Shown: piece after piece, positions 43,852-53,063 of the stretch
Layout: each line of letters opens with the position of its first letter
Position numbering within the stretch: the first letter of the stretch is position 1
Source of the DNA: CAVQEG01 sp963711465
Lineage (GTDB): Bacteria > Bacteroidota > Ignavibacteria > OLB7
Assembly: GCA_963711465.1 (NCBI GenBank)
Contig: CAVQEG010000001.1
Location: forward strand, 186,001-250,000
Reading direction: 5' to 3'
DNA: 64,000 nucleotides
Notes under the pieces: model-generated
Databases searched by the model: none
What the model saw: the letters and a program-made list of their open reading frames with translations, nothing else
What the model was told of the DNA's origin: nothing
Made by a program: the position numbers and the translations under genes

Positions 43852-45696
43852 ATGGCCTCCGACTCCATAGACACCATACTCGACCGGCTCACCGAGCGGC
43901 TCGGCGGTTTTCAGCGCCTGTCGTCGGTCCGCGTGCTGCGGATGACGGGCGACATCACCGAAGACGAACTCGAGGGCACCTACGAGGCGATCTACGGCAC
44001 CGATCCGCTCTGCAGTCGGGTGTCGATAGATCTGGGTCCGATGCGCTACTCCTACGGATTCGACGGCAACAGACTGTGGTCGGTCAACAGCCAGGGACGC
44101 CTGCGGACGTGGGCCGATCCGGACCGGGTTGCCGAGCGTCGGATGCGCGCACTCTTCGGTGCGGATCACTACCTGCTCGACCGAAATTCGTATGACTTCT
44201 CAATCGATCAGTCGAACGGGGTAGATCGGCTCACGGTCATCTCGCGGGAGCATCGCGACAAGCCGTTCGGAACGCTCCGGGTGGAGATCGACCGTCAGAC
44301 GGGCCTCGTTCTCTGCAAGCGTCAGGTGATCAACGGTGAGCCGTCGGTGGTGCACTTCGAGGACTACGAGGAATTCGACGGACTGCTGCTGCCACGTGTG
44401 GCGCGCTCAGAGGATGCGGCTGGCAACATCGAGGTTTCCCGAATCACTTCGCTGGAGATCAATCCGGAGGTCGAGTCCGAAGACTGCGCTCCGCCGGAGG
44501 TCCCGATCACCGATCTGCAGTTTCTTACCGGCGAACGGCGGACAACCGTCGATCTCGACGTTCCAGTCGATCACATCTTCACCGAAGTCGTCATCGCCGG
44601 CCATGGATTCTCGTTCATGGTCGACACCGGTGCGTCGTCGACCGTCGTCGATGAGACGGTGGTGCGCCGGCTTGGCCTTCGGACCTACGGGCGGTTGCAC
44701 GCCCAGGGCGTCAGCGGCTCGCAGGAGGTGACCTACGTCGATCTCCCCGAGCTGTGGGTGGGCGACGTGCTGATGACCAACGAGACGGTCATCACCACCG
44801 ATTTCCACGAGATGCGACGGCGGCTGCCGCAGCTCGACGGAATTCTCGGTCGGGACTTTCTCGGACAGTTCGTTATCGGTCTCGACTACATGCGTCGCGA
44901 AATGACCGTGGTCGATCGCGCGGAATTCCGATACGAAGGCGGTGGTGAACGCATCGCGCTCGACGGCGTGCTCTGTCACATGTCGTTTGACGGTCTCTCC
45001 GGCAAGTTCCGTATCGACACCGGTGCACCGGGACTCAACATTCACGCTCCGTTCGTCCGCTCGCACAAGCTCGTCGCCCCGGGGGCGAAGCTCCCGTACG
45101 CATCGGCGATCGGCGGACTCGGTTCGGTGGAGCTGAAGCTCTACGCCGCGCTGACCCACGAAGTGACCATCGGGTCGTACACCCTCCGTGACCTTCCTGT
45201 CCGACTGACCGACATGGATGTCGGTCCCTTCGCCAACGCGTCGATCATGGGAAATGCGGGCGCGGAGATCTGGCGACGGTTCATCACCTGGTTCGATCTC
45301 GGGGGCGGAGTGATGTACCTGGAGCCGAACACCAACTTTCATGCTCCTCCGCACACAGGTCGATACGGCTGTGCGCTGCGCCAGGACGGCGGCAAGCACT
45401 ACGTCGATTCGGTTCTCACCCGGTCCCCGGCAGAAGCCGCCGGCGTACAGCGCGGTGACGAAGTCCTCGACTACGACGGCGTTCCGGTGACGCTGATGAC
45501 GCTCGACGAACTTCGACTCCGATTCCGCGAGCCGGCCGGTACACGTGCTGTCATGCGCGTCCGTCGCGACGGTGACCGGATACTCGACCTGCCGGTCGTC
45601 CTCGAGGACTTCCTGCCGTACTACGACACCGTCGAATGTGAGCCCGCCGGCGAGAGTCACACGCAGGATGTTCGCGCCGATGGTACAGGGGGGTGA
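43852..45696 (+). CDS. Double retropepsin-type aspartyl protease with PDZ domain
   Basis: 614 residues. Residues 1-220 form an N-terminal beta-rich domain. Two retropepsin-like modules follow: MVDTGASSTVVDE with Asp258 and FRIDTGAPGLNIHAP with Asp389. The first keeps the active-site D-T/S-G and the flap region LPQLDGILGRDFLGQF. The last 110 residues include a PDZ domain (VDSVLTRSPAEAAGVQRGDE). Relatives in this group are usually secreted, but I see no signal peptide here: the start MASDSIDTILDRL is amphipathic and polar, and no in-frame upstream start gives a hydrophobic leader. The protein may be cytoplasmic or exported in another way. Confidence 0.78.
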   Translation: MASDSIDTILDRLTERLGGFQRLSSVRVLRMTGDITEDELEGTYEAIYGTDPLCSRVSIDLGPMRYSYGFDGNRLWSVNSQGRLRTWADPDRVAERRMRALFGADHYLLDRNSYDFSIDQSNGVDRLTVISREHRDKPFGTLRVEIDRQTGLVLCKRQVINGEPSVVHFEDYEEFDGLLLPRVARSEDAAGNIEVSRITSLEINPEVESEDCAPPEVPITDLQFLTGERRTTVDLDVPVDHIFTEVVIAGHGFSFMVDTGASSTVVDETVVRRLGLRTYGRLHAQGVSGSQEVTYVDLPELWVGDVLMTNETVITTDFHEMRRRLPQLDGILGRDFLGQFVIGLDYMRREMTVVDRAEFRYEGGGERIALDGVLCHMSFDGLSGKFRIDTGAPGLNIHAPFVRSHKLVAPGAKLPYASAIGGLGSVELKLYAALTHEVTIGSYTLRDLPVRLTDMDVGPFANASIMGNAGAEIWRRFITWFDLGGGVMYLEPNTNFHAPPHTGRYGCALRQDGGKHYVDSVLTRSPAEAAGVQRGDEVLDYDGVPVTLMTLDELRLRFREPAGTRAVMRVRRDGDRILDLPVVLEDFLPYYDTVECEPAGESHTQDVRADGTGG

Positions 45697-45810
45697 GACC
45701 CCGTCGGCCTCAATTGCATCGAGACCGTCCTGGTCGGCACTCGACGAGGGCGTTCCTCACCGCCACACTCCGTATCTTGTCGGCCTTTACCTGATTCGAC
45801 CAACGATACC

Positions 45811-46287
45811 ATGCCTGCTGAGAGCCCGGGGTCCGACGCTCCGAAGAAGATCGTCGCGACGAATCGCAAGGCACGACACGAATTCGAGATTCTCGACCGG
45901 GTCGAGGCGGGAATCGTGCTGCGCGGCACCGAGGTCAAGTCCGTTCGCGATGGTCACATCTCCCTCAAGGAGGCCTTCGCCGCGCCGCGTGGTGATGAAC
46001 TCTACCTCGAGGGATGCACCATTCAGCCATACGAGCACGGCAACATCAACAACCACGAGCCGACCCGTCCCCGCAAGCTGCTGCTGCACCGACGTGAGCT
46101 CGACAAGCTCATCGCCCGTACCGAAGAGAAGGGCCTGACGCTCGTTCCGCTGGCGGTCTACTTCAAAGGTGGTGTCCTGAAGGTGGAGCTCGGTGTCGCT
46201 CGTGGCAAGCGCATGCACGACAAGCGCGAAGCGATCAAGAAGCGTGATATGGATCGGGCGATGCGCCAGGCGGCCTCCGAACGCTGA
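45811..46287 (+). CDS. smpB: SsrA-binding protein SmpB
   Basis: 158 residues. SmpB brings tmRNA to stalled ribosomes for trans-translation. NRKARHEFEILDRVEAGIVL, GTEVKSVRDGHISLKEAF, and the C-terminal basic tail KRDMDRAMRQAASER are standard. The gene for tmRNA (ssrA) is not in the window. tyrS follows 65 bases later. A weak -7 element TATCTTG lies about 35 bases upstream. Confidence 0.96.
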   Translation: MPAESPGSDAPKKIVATNRKARHEFEILDRVEAGIVLRGTEVKSVRDGHISLKEAFAAPRGDELYLEGCTIQPYEHGNINNHEPTRPRKLLLHRRELDKLIARTEEKGLTLVPLAVYFKGGVLKVELGVARGKRMHDKREAIKKRDMDRAMRQAASER

Positions 46288-46352
46288 GCGCCGGGCCGGC
46301 AGACGAGTACGAACATTCGATCAGGACCATTCGACCACGATCAACTTCGACG

Positions 46353-47573
46353 ATGTCCCAGCAGACGTTTCCACCGATCAACGAGCAGATGGATCTGATC
46401 CGCCGCAGCGCCGAGGAGGTGCTGCCGGAGGAGGAACTGGTCCGCAAGCTCGAACGCTCGGCAAGCGCTCACAAGCCGCTCAACGTGAAGTTCGGCGCCG
46501 ATCCGTCGCGGCCCGACCTGCATGTGGGACATGTCGTTCCGCTCCAGAAGCTGCGCGACTTTCAGGATCTCGGCCACCAGGCGATCCTGATCGTGGGAGA
46601 CTTCACCGGTATGATCGGCGATCCGTCGGGCCGATCGAAGACCCGGCCGGCGCTGACGCTCGAGGAGACCCGTCTCAACGGCCAGAGCTACTTCGAGCAG
46701 GCGACGCGTATCCTCTCGGCCAAGCGGCTGCGCATGGTCTACAACTCCGAATGGCTGGGCAAAATGTCGCTGTCCGACACCATCGTCCTTGCCTCGAAGT
46801 ATACCGTCAGCCAGATGCTCGAGCGGGAGGATTTTCACAAACGATTCAATTCTGAAGTCCCGATTTCCCTGCACGAATTCCTCTACCCCCTGGCACAGGG
46901 CTACGATTCGGTGGCGGTGGAGGCCGATGTTGAAATCGGCGGTACCGATCAGAAATTCAACCTGTTGGTGGGACGCGACCTGCAGCGCGCGCATGGATTC
47001 GAGCCGCAGGCGATCGTGACCACGCCGCTGCTGGTCGGCACCGACGGCCACGAGAAAATGTCCAAGTCGTACGACAACTACATCGCGCTCAATGATTTCC
47101 CGGCGGATGTGTACGGTAAGGTCATGTCGATTCCCGACGAACTGATGCCGACGTACTTCCGGCTCGTGCTGTTTTACCCCGCGGCGGACGTCGATGCAAT
47201 CGTGTCGCAGCTCGAGTCCGGTGCTCTGCATCCGAGAGACGCCAAGCGCCGCCTCGCCCGCGCGACGGTCGCACGCTACACCAGTGAGAAGACTGCACAG
47301 AAGGCCGAAGAGGAGTTCGACACGGTCTTCATCCGAAAGGACGTCCCGGATCACATCGACGAGTATCGCGTCGGCGCGCCGGTTCAGATCGTCGAACTGA
47401 TGGTCGAAGCCGGTATGGCCGCATCCAAGGGTGAGGCACGACGACTCATCCAGGGCGGCGGTGTCTCCATCGATGGAGAGAAGGTCGATGACACGGCGCT
47501 CGTCTACCGGCCCGACAGCGAGGCGGTCCTCAAGGTGGGCAAGCGCAGATTCCTTCGGCTCGTTGCCGGTTGA
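46353..47573 (+). CDS. tyrS: Tyrosyl-tRNA synthetase
   Basis: 406 residues. Class I synthetase that loads tyrosine on tRNA-Tyr. The HIGH signature is HVGH (PDLHVGHVVPLQKLRDF) and the KMSKS loop is intact (HEKMSKSYDNYIAL). A C-terminal S4 RNA-binding domain is visible (SKGEARRLIQGGGVSIDGEK). The short class (about 400 residues) fits TyrZ-like enzymes. The stop codon lies inside a 15-base tandem repeat. Confidence 0.95.
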   Translation: MSQQTFPPINEQMDLIRRSAEEVLPEEELVRKLERSASAHKPLNVKFGADPSRPDLHVGHVVPLQKLRDFQDLGHQAILIVGDFTGMIGDPSGRSKTRPALTLEETRLNGQSYFEQATRILSAKRLRMVYNSEWLGKMSLSDTIVLASKYTVSQMLEREDFHKRFNSEVPISLHEFLYPLAQGYDSVAVEADVEIGGTDQKFNLLVGRDLQRAHGFEPQAIVTTPLLVGTDGHEKMSKSYDNYIALNDFPADVYGKVMSIPDELMPTYFRLVLFYPAADVDAIVSQLESGALHPRDAKRRLARATVARYTSEKTAQKAEEEFDTVFIRKDVPDHIDEYRVGAPVQIVELMVEAGMAASKGEARRLIQGGGVSIDGEKVDDTALVYRPDSEAVLKVGKRRFLRLVAG

Positions 47574-47600
47574 CCCGAAGCCGGTTGACCCGAAGCCGGT
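47565..47600 (+). repeat. 15-base tandem repeat across the tyrS stop codon
   Basis: GCCGGTTGACCCGAA occurs at 47565-47579 and 47580-47594, followed by a partial third copy. The tyrS TGA is in the first unit. Confidence 0.85.
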
Positions 47601-47887
47601 AGCCCCTCGTGCCGCCGCTGCATCGCTCAGGTACGCTGCCACTGCATCGGGCTCCGAATTCCACCATCCCCGGTCCACCACCTTCGGGTGTCCGGGTGAG
47701 AGCCGCCCTCGCGGCTGTCTCATCGGCGTGATGCGAACTCCATCTCGAGCCGACGGGCAATGAACGTCGAGCGCTGCGCGCGGGGACCCCAGGGGAACGG
47801 CATTGCGATCGAAGTGGCAGAAGAGCTGGCCGGCGCAGCAGACCGGATCACCACGCGTGCTGAGCACCACACGACCGGAGTACCAGA
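47574..47887. other. Non-coding region between tyrS and yraN
   Basis: About 310 bases. Apart from the 15-base repeat at its left edge I see nothing: no credible frame, promoter or hairpin that I can support. Confidence 0.45.
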
Positions 47888-48253
47888 ATGAATACCAGGA
47901 GGGATGGCGATACGCATGAACAGGTAGCGCTCGAGTTCCTGCTCGAGCGCGGCTATCGCCTCGTCAAGCGCCAATTCCACTACGGTCGTGCCGGCGAGAT
48001 CGATCTGGTGATGCGCGATGGGGAGGTCTACGTGATGGTCGAGGTGAAGGGGAGGCGCGACCATTCGATGGGTCTGCCGGAGGAGGCGGTCACCGCCTCG
48101 AAGCGGAATCGAATCCGGCAGGTGGCGCGAGGGTTCTTCTACTGTTTCGGCATCGAGTCCTACGAAGCCAGATTCGACGTCGTCGCCGTAGACTACGCGA
48201 CCGGAAGCGACGGCGTGCCGGAGATCCGCCACTACCGCGATGCGTTTCGCTGA
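47888..48253 (+). CDS. YraN/UPF0102-family endonuclease-like protein
   Basis: 121 residues. The fold is that of restriction-endonuclease-like nucleases: the RAGEIDLVMRDGEVYVMVEV segment gives the E-x-x-D...E-x-K active site pattern (GEIDLV and VEVKGR). Family members are often next to rnhB and have been linked to Holliday-junction or DNA-processing steps, but the function is not settled. The neighbours here are tyrS and an amidohydrolase, not rnhB. Confidence 0.85.
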   Translation: MNTRRDGDTHEQVALEFLLERGYRLVKRQFHYGRAGEIDLVMRDGEVYVMVEVKGRRDHSMGLPEEAVTASKRNRIRQVARGFFYCFGIESYEARFDVVAVDYATGSDGVPEIRHYRDAFR

Positions 48254-48391
48254 ACGGATGCACGGGTGTAGCGAACCGCGCTCTGAACGGCGACGGCGTG
48301 AATCTACGGCGCGCGTGCCGCCGCGTCCGGGAATGCGATGGCGGCACGATCACCGAAACGGCAAGCAGCCGCGACACGACGACGAGGAGTG

Positions 48392-49888
48392 ATGGAAGTA
48401 GAAATTCGAAATGGTGTCATTGGCACCGTCCTGCGAACCGCGCGGCCCCGGATACTTCTCGACGGAACGACGATCGAGCTTCCGGAGGGAGCGCTCGTGC
48501 TGCCGGGCTTCGTCGACACGCACTGCCATCTGATGGGCCTCGGAATGATGCGCGACCGCATTGATCTGACCGACTCGGCATCGGCCATCGAGTGCACCGC
48601 CGCCGTTGCCGGCCGAGTCCGCCGGGCACGGGCTGGCGAGTGGATCATCGGGAACGGGTGGAATCAGGAGCGATGGAACGACACGCGAATGCCGACACGT
48701 GATCTGCTCGACGAGGTTGCCCCGGAGAATCCGGTCGTGCTCTACAGAGTGGACGCGCACGCGGTCTGGGTGAATTCGCGCGCGCTGGACGCCGCGCACA
48801 TTGCCGCCGACCACGTCGACGGCGGTACGATCCAGACGGACGCCGACGGCACTCCCACCGGAATTCTCATCGACAACGCGATTGCGCTCGTCGAGAGCGC
48901 CATGCCCGAGTTCACCGACGATCAGCGCGTCGCGTGGCTCGAGTCCGCTGTCGAGGAGTGTCTTCGCGTCGGCATCACCGAGGTGCACGACATGAATGTC
49001 GAGCCGGAACGGCTCGGCGCCGTGGCGCGTCTCGCCGAACGGGGCGGAATGCGAATACGGTGCAATCTGTTTCTGCAGGCGCAGCGCGACCAGTGGCGGT
49101 CATTCGGTCCACCGCAGAGACTCGCACCGGGCGTCGACGTCGTCGGCGTCAAATACTTCACCGACGGCGCGCTCGGTTCGCGAGGAGCGCACCTGCTCGA
49201 ACCGTATGAGGACGCGCCGGACACGCGCGGGCTGGAACTGATGTCGTCCGAGGAACTGGTGGAGCGAGCGGGACCTGCGATCGAGGTGGGCTACGCGGTT
49301 GCGACGCACGCGATCGGTGATGCGGCGTGTCGATCGACGCTGGATGCGTATGAGCGGCTGCGGGAGCGATTCGCCTCGGCGCTCCTGCGGGTGGAGCACG
49401 CGCAGACGGTGCATCCCGACGATCAGCCACGGTTCGGCACGCTTGACGTCGTCGCGGCCATGCAGGCGACGCACTGTACGAGCGATGCGCCGATGGCCGA
49501 GCGCCGCCTGGGCCGGCGACGATGCGCCTGGGCGTATCCCTGGCGGTCGCTCCTCGACACGGGACGACCGGTGCTGGGTGGCAGTGACTTCCCGGTTGAG
49601 TCGCCGAATCCGATCGATGGAATTCGGGCGTTTCACTTCCGGCGACCCGACCATGCCGAAACCGCATGGTTCGGCCAACAGGTGCTCGGGCGACACGAGG
49701 CACTGCACGCATATACGAGCGCGGCGCCGCTCGGCCTGCCGTCGAAGGAATCGATTCGACGCGGCCGACTTCGTCCCGGCTACGATGCCGACATCGTCGT
49801 CCTCGACGGAGATCCGTTCGAGCGGGCCGATGTACGTGTGCTCATGACAATCGTCGGCGGCGAGATTCGATATCGCGGCGAACGCTAG
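48392..49888 (+). CDS. Amidohydrolase (YtcJ-like, amidohydrolase 3 family)
   Basis: 498 residues from ATG 48392 (MEVEIRNGVIGTVLRTA); the frame opens at 48338 but adds a basic stretch. The metal-binding H-x-H is present in FVDTHCHLMGLG, with later His residues at ATHAIGDAA and VEHAQTVHPDD, and the final Asp in LGGSDFPVESP. The C-terminus ends in a beta-sandwich return (GYDADIVVLDGDPFE). Such enzymes hydrolyse amide or cyclic amide substrates, usually cytoplasmic and metal-dependent. The substrate cannot be told from sequence. Confidence 0.85.
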   Translation: MEVEIRNGVIGTVLRTARPRILLDGTTIELPEGALVLPGFVDTHCHLMGLGMMRDRIDLTDSASAIECTAAVAGRVRRARAGEWIIGNGWNQERWNDTRMPTRDLLDEVAPENPVVLYRVDAHAVWVNSRALDAAHIAADHVDGGTIQTDADGTPTGILIDNAIALVESAMPEFTDDQRVAWLESAVEECLRVGITEVHDMNVEPERLGAVARLAERGGMRIRCNLFLQAQRDQWRSFGPPQRLAPGVDVVGVKYFTDGALGSRGAHLLEPYEDAPDTRGLELMSSEELVERAGPAIEVGYAVATHAIGDAACRSTLDAYERLRERFASALLRVEHAQTVHPDDQPRFGTLDVVAAMQATHCTSDAPMAERRLGRRRCAWAYPWRSLLDTGRPVLGGSDFPVESPNPIDGIRAFHFRRPDHAETAWFGQQVLGRHEALHAYTSAAPLGLPSKESIRRGRLRPGYDADIVVLDGDPFERADVRVLMTIVGGEIRYRGER

Positions 49889-50098
49889 GCGATGGCTGAC
49901 GACCCTCGAGGCGGTCGGTCCCGCCGGGCATTGCCTGGAGCGCAGCCGTAGAATCGTCCGCTCGTCGCCGCGTGGGGCCCAAGTGCGGGTAGTGCCACCG
50001 CACTGACTCCGACCATTGCCTTGCTTCGTCCTGACACCTGCGATCTTTCCTGCCGCCGCAGGTTCGGGCGTCGGGTCGTCGTTGCTCGGGCTCGCCGC

Positions 50099-50145
50099 TA
50101 TGTCGGCTCATCCTTATGTCGGCTCATCCCTATGTCGGCTCGCCC
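50099..50145 (+). repeat. 16-base tandem repeat, three copies
   Basis: TATGTCGGCTCATCCT, then TATGTCGGCTCATCCC, then TATGTCGGCTCGCCC, each starting 16 bases after the last. The function is unknown. Confidence 0.75.
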
Positions 50146-50302
50146 TAACCTCTGCTCGTCGTGGGGTCGCCGGACTCACGCGATCATGCTCCGCGGATTG
50201 CCTCGGCCGCCCCGGCGGCACGCTCCAGCGGTGTGGCGGAGCGATCGGCGGACTCGTCCGCCGGCCCCATCTGTGAAAGATTCCTACAGCGGTCGCCGGA
50301 GC

Positions 50303-50334
50303 TTGCACGCGCGGTGCGGCCCGACGTATTTTCG
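50303..50334 (+). promoter_or_regulatory. Promoter of tRNA-Thr
   Basis: TTG at 50303-50305, 21 bases, TATTTTCG at 50327-50334. The tRNA begins 13 bases after the -7 box, the right place for a transcript with a very short 5' leader. Confidence 0.65.
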
Positions 50335-50347
50335 TGATTCTTGACGC

Positions 50348-50419
50348 GCCACCATAGCTCAGCGGTAGAGCAGCTCATTCGTAATGAGCAGGTCCTCGGT
50401 TCAAATCCGAGTGGTGGCT
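50348..50419 (+). tRNA. tRNA-Thr, anticodon CGT
   Basis: The acceptor stem GCCACCA / TGGTGGC is perfect. The anticodon arm GCTCA-TTCGTAA-TGAGC shows anticodon CGT (reads ACG). The D-arm AGCTCAGCGGTAGAGC and the T-arm ending GGTTCAAATCC are standard. The discriminator is T, and the CCA end is not encoded. Confidence 0.97.
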
Positions 50420-50431
50420 CCGGATACCTCG

Positions 50432-50461
50432 ATCGCCAGTCCCTCTCGGGGGGCTGGCGAT
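50432..50461 (+). terminator. Hairpin after tRNA-Thr
   Basis: ATCGCCAG / CTGGCGAT (8 bp) plus inner CCC/GGG, starting 13 bases after the tRNA, followed by TGTAGTATT. The T run is weak. Confidence 0.55.
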
Positions 50462-50561
50462 TGTAGTATTCGCCCCGTCCGCACGTCCTGTCCCACATCG
50501 ACGACACCTGACGCGTCGACACAGCACTTCGCACCCGGCTGCCGAAGAAGGAATTCCAACC

Positions 50562-53063
50562 ATGCTCCGACACCTCTTCGTACTCCTCGGTCTCGCATTC
50601 GCACCGATGCTCGTACACGCACAGTCGTTGTTCGACATCGACTTCGGAACGGGACGCTCGCATCCGTTCGACGTGCAGCACATCGCGCTCGACGTGCGGT
50701 TCAACCTCGACAGCGACGAGGTGATCGGCGACGTTCGGCACACCCTGCGCTCGCTGCAGGCGGGCACGCATTCGATCTGTCTGGACGCCGATTCGACGAT
50801 GACCGTCGAGCGGGCGCTCGTCGACGGACGTCCCGCCGCATACACGCTCACGGGAAGCACGCTCTGCGTCGATCTGAACCGCACGCTTGGATACGACTCG
50901 GTGGCGACGCTCGAGATCGCCTACCGCGTGCGTCCGAAGCGGGGGCTGTACTTCATCCATCCCGATTCGACCACGCCGGAATTCCGACCCATGATCTGGA
51001 CACAGGGCGAGGCGCAGGACAATCACCACTGGTTTCCTCTGTACGACTACCCGAACGATCTGGCGACGACCGAAGTGACGATGCGTGTGCCGACGGCGTG
51101 GCAGGCGCTATCCAACGGCACGCTCGTCTCGACGCGCGCCAATTCGGACGGAACCACGACGTGGCATTACCAGATGAACGAGCCGCATGCCGGGTATCTG
51201 GTGATGGTTGCCGCGGGCGACTTCCTCGTTACCCGCGATACGACGCGCGGCGTTCCAATGGCGTACTACACCGATCCGGGCGCTCCCGGGCGCGTCGCTC
51301 CGACCTTCGGCCGCACCGGCGACATGCTCGCGTTCTACGAAGACTACCTCGGCGTTCCATTTCCGTGGAACAAGTACGACCAGATCGTTGTCGACGACTT
51401 CATGTACGGCGGCATGGAGAACACGACGGCGGTGGTGCTTGTGCACTCGCTGCTGGTCGATTCGACAGAGCGCATCGACCGGCCGGCCGACGGCACGATC
51501 GCCCACGAACTGGCCCACCAGTGGTTCGGCGATCTGGTCACGGCGCGGTCGTGGGCGCACCTCTGGCTGCATGAGAGCTTCGCCACGTGGATGCAGGCCT
51601 TCTACTTCGGCCATGCATACGGTCCCGACGAGTATGCCTGGATCATGTACCAGAACGGGCTGGAGGGACTCGAGTCGGATGAAACGCGGGGAGCCGATCC
51701 GATCGTGGCCGGACAGGGATGGGTCCCGAATCTGTATCCGCGCGGTTCGCGTGTGATTCACATGCTCCGTGCGACGGTCGGACCCGAGGCATTCCGCCGG
51801 GGTCTCCACGAGTACCTCACCCGCAACGCCCATCGGTGCGCCGAGACGCACGACCTGCAGGTCGCCATGGAGGACGCCAGTGGTCTGGACCTCGACTGGT
51901 TCTTTCGCGAGTGGCTCTATCGCGGGGGACATCCCGACTACGCCGTCTCGACGGAGTACTCCGACGCAACGCTGCACATGACCGTGCTGCAGACGCAGAA
52001 GCACGACAGCACGGGAGGGCGGTTCGTGATGCCGATTCCGATCGAATTGCACTTCGTCGACGACCATGGAAACGACCGTTTCGTGGCCGATACCGTCGTC
52101 GTCGCAAACGACACCGAGCGGTTCGTCTTTCCGACGGAACGTGAACCGGACTACGTGATATTCGATGCGGGCGACGCGGTGCTCAAGCGCGTCGCCTTTC
52201 CGAGGACCACGACGCAACTGCTGGCGCAGCTCCGCGCCCCACGAATGATCGACCGGTATCTGGCAGCCGAGGCGCTGGCGCCGTCGGACGATCAATCGCT
52301 CACCCACCTGTCGTGGGAGGGCGTGACATCATCGTTGCAGCGGGCGTATCAGCAGGAGGGTTCCGATCACGTTCGTGCCGCCATCGTGCGTGCTGCCGCA
52401 CGGGTCGTCGGCGAGTCGACTGCCGGGAACGATGCTGTGGGACAGGCGCTGCGTCTTGTCGTGGGGGCAATGGACGATCGGGCGATCGACGTCCGAAAGG
52501 CTGCCATCGAGGAGGCCGAATGCGTCCACGATCGCGTCGAGCGCGCGGCACTCCTTCGCAGACGGCTCACCGACAGCAGCGTGTCCAATCGAATGGCGGC
52601 GTTGGAGCAGCTGGCGTCGATGCACGCCGACTCGCTTGCAGGTCCGCTTCGGGACGTCCGGCGTGCCTGGGGAAATCGCACCGATCTGATCATGCGGTGG
52701 GTCGGCGCGGTAGCGATGGCGCGCGAGAAGCAGTTCGCCGACGATGTGGCCCGCTACGCCGGACCCGGCTACAGAGGGTTCGCGCGAATGGCGTCGATCA
52801 CGGCGCTGTCGCGGCTGGACACGATGACGCCCGCGATGCTCGAGGCGTATTCGGCGGCGCTGCGTTCACCACGCAAGTCGCTGTATGCCACGGCCGCCGC
52901 CTCGATTTCCGCGCATCCGCTGGAGTCGGTGCGGGGGATGCTCGAGGGAATTCGTGGAGATCTCTCCGGTGAACCGCGCAGGAGCGTCGACCGTCTGCTG
53001 GGTAAGTCACACGCCACCGCCGAGAGCCAGGACGATGTTCACGAGGACGACGATGCACAGTGA
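50562..53063 (+). CDS. M1-family aminopeptidase, secreted, with C-terminal helical repeats
   Basis: 833 residues with a signal peptide (FVLLGLAFAPMLVHA). The exopeptidase motif GGMEN (G283-N287) and the zinc site HELAHQWFGD (H315, H319, later Glu in HESFATWM) are intact. It is expected to cut single amino acids from peptide N-termini in the periplasm. After the catalytic part (about residue 520 onward) comes a domain of helical pairs that resemble HEAT repeats (RAAIVRAAARVVGES, VRKAAIEEAECVHDRV). The last 10 bases overlap the start of the next gene. Confidence 0.9.
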   Translation: MLRHLFVLLGLAFAPMLVHAQSLFDIDFGTGRSHPFDVQHIALDVRFNLDSDEVIGDVRHTLRSLQAGTHSICLDADSTMTVERALVDGRPAAYTLTGSTLCVDLNRTLGYDSVATLEIAYRVRPKRGLYFIHPDSTTPEFRPMIWTQGEAQDNHHWFPLYDYPNDLATTEVTMRVPTAWQALSNGTLVSTRANSDGTTTWHYQMNEPHAGYLVMVAAGDFLVTRDTTRGVPMAYYTDPGAPGRVAPTFGRTGDMLAFYEDYLGVPFPWNKYDQIVVDDFMYGGMENTTAVVLVHSLLVDSTERIDRPADGTIAHELAHQWFGDLVTARSWAHLWLHESFATWMQAFYFGHAYGPDEYAWIMYQNGLEGLESDETRGADPIVAGQGWVPNLYPRGSRVIHMLRATVGPEAFRRGLHEYLTRNAHRCAETHDLQVAMEDASGLDLDWFFREWLYRGGHPDYAVSTEYSDATLHMTVLQTQKHDSTGGRFVMPIPIELHFVDDHGNDRFVADTVVVANDTERFVFPTEREPDYVIFDAGDAVLKRVAFPRTTTQLLAQLRAPRMIDRYLAAEALAPSDDQSLTHLSWEGVTSSLQRAYQQEGSDHVRAAIVRAAARVVGESTAGNDAVGQALRLVVGAMDDRAIDVRKAAIEEAECVHDRVERAALLRRRLTDSSVSNRMAALEQLASMHADSLAGPLRDVRRAWGNRTDLIMRWVGAVAMAREKQFADDVARYAGPGYRGFARMASITALSRLDTMTPAMLEAYSAALRSPRKSLYATAAASISAHPLESVRGMLEGIRGDLSGEPRRSVDRLLGKSHATAESQDDVHEDDDAQ

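Larger units (their letters stand above)
49889..50347. other. Non-coding region before tRNA-Thr
   Basis: About 460 bases. It contains a 16-base tandem repeat (50099-50145) and the tRNA promoter (50303-50334). Short frames exist but look like noise. I see no small RNA of a known family. Confidence 0.45.

Noticed and set aside
35796..49985. GGGGCCCAAGT found in two separate non-coding regions (near 35799 and 49974)
   Set aside because: Eleven shared bases around a palindrome in GC-rich DNA is not far from chance, and flanks do not align.
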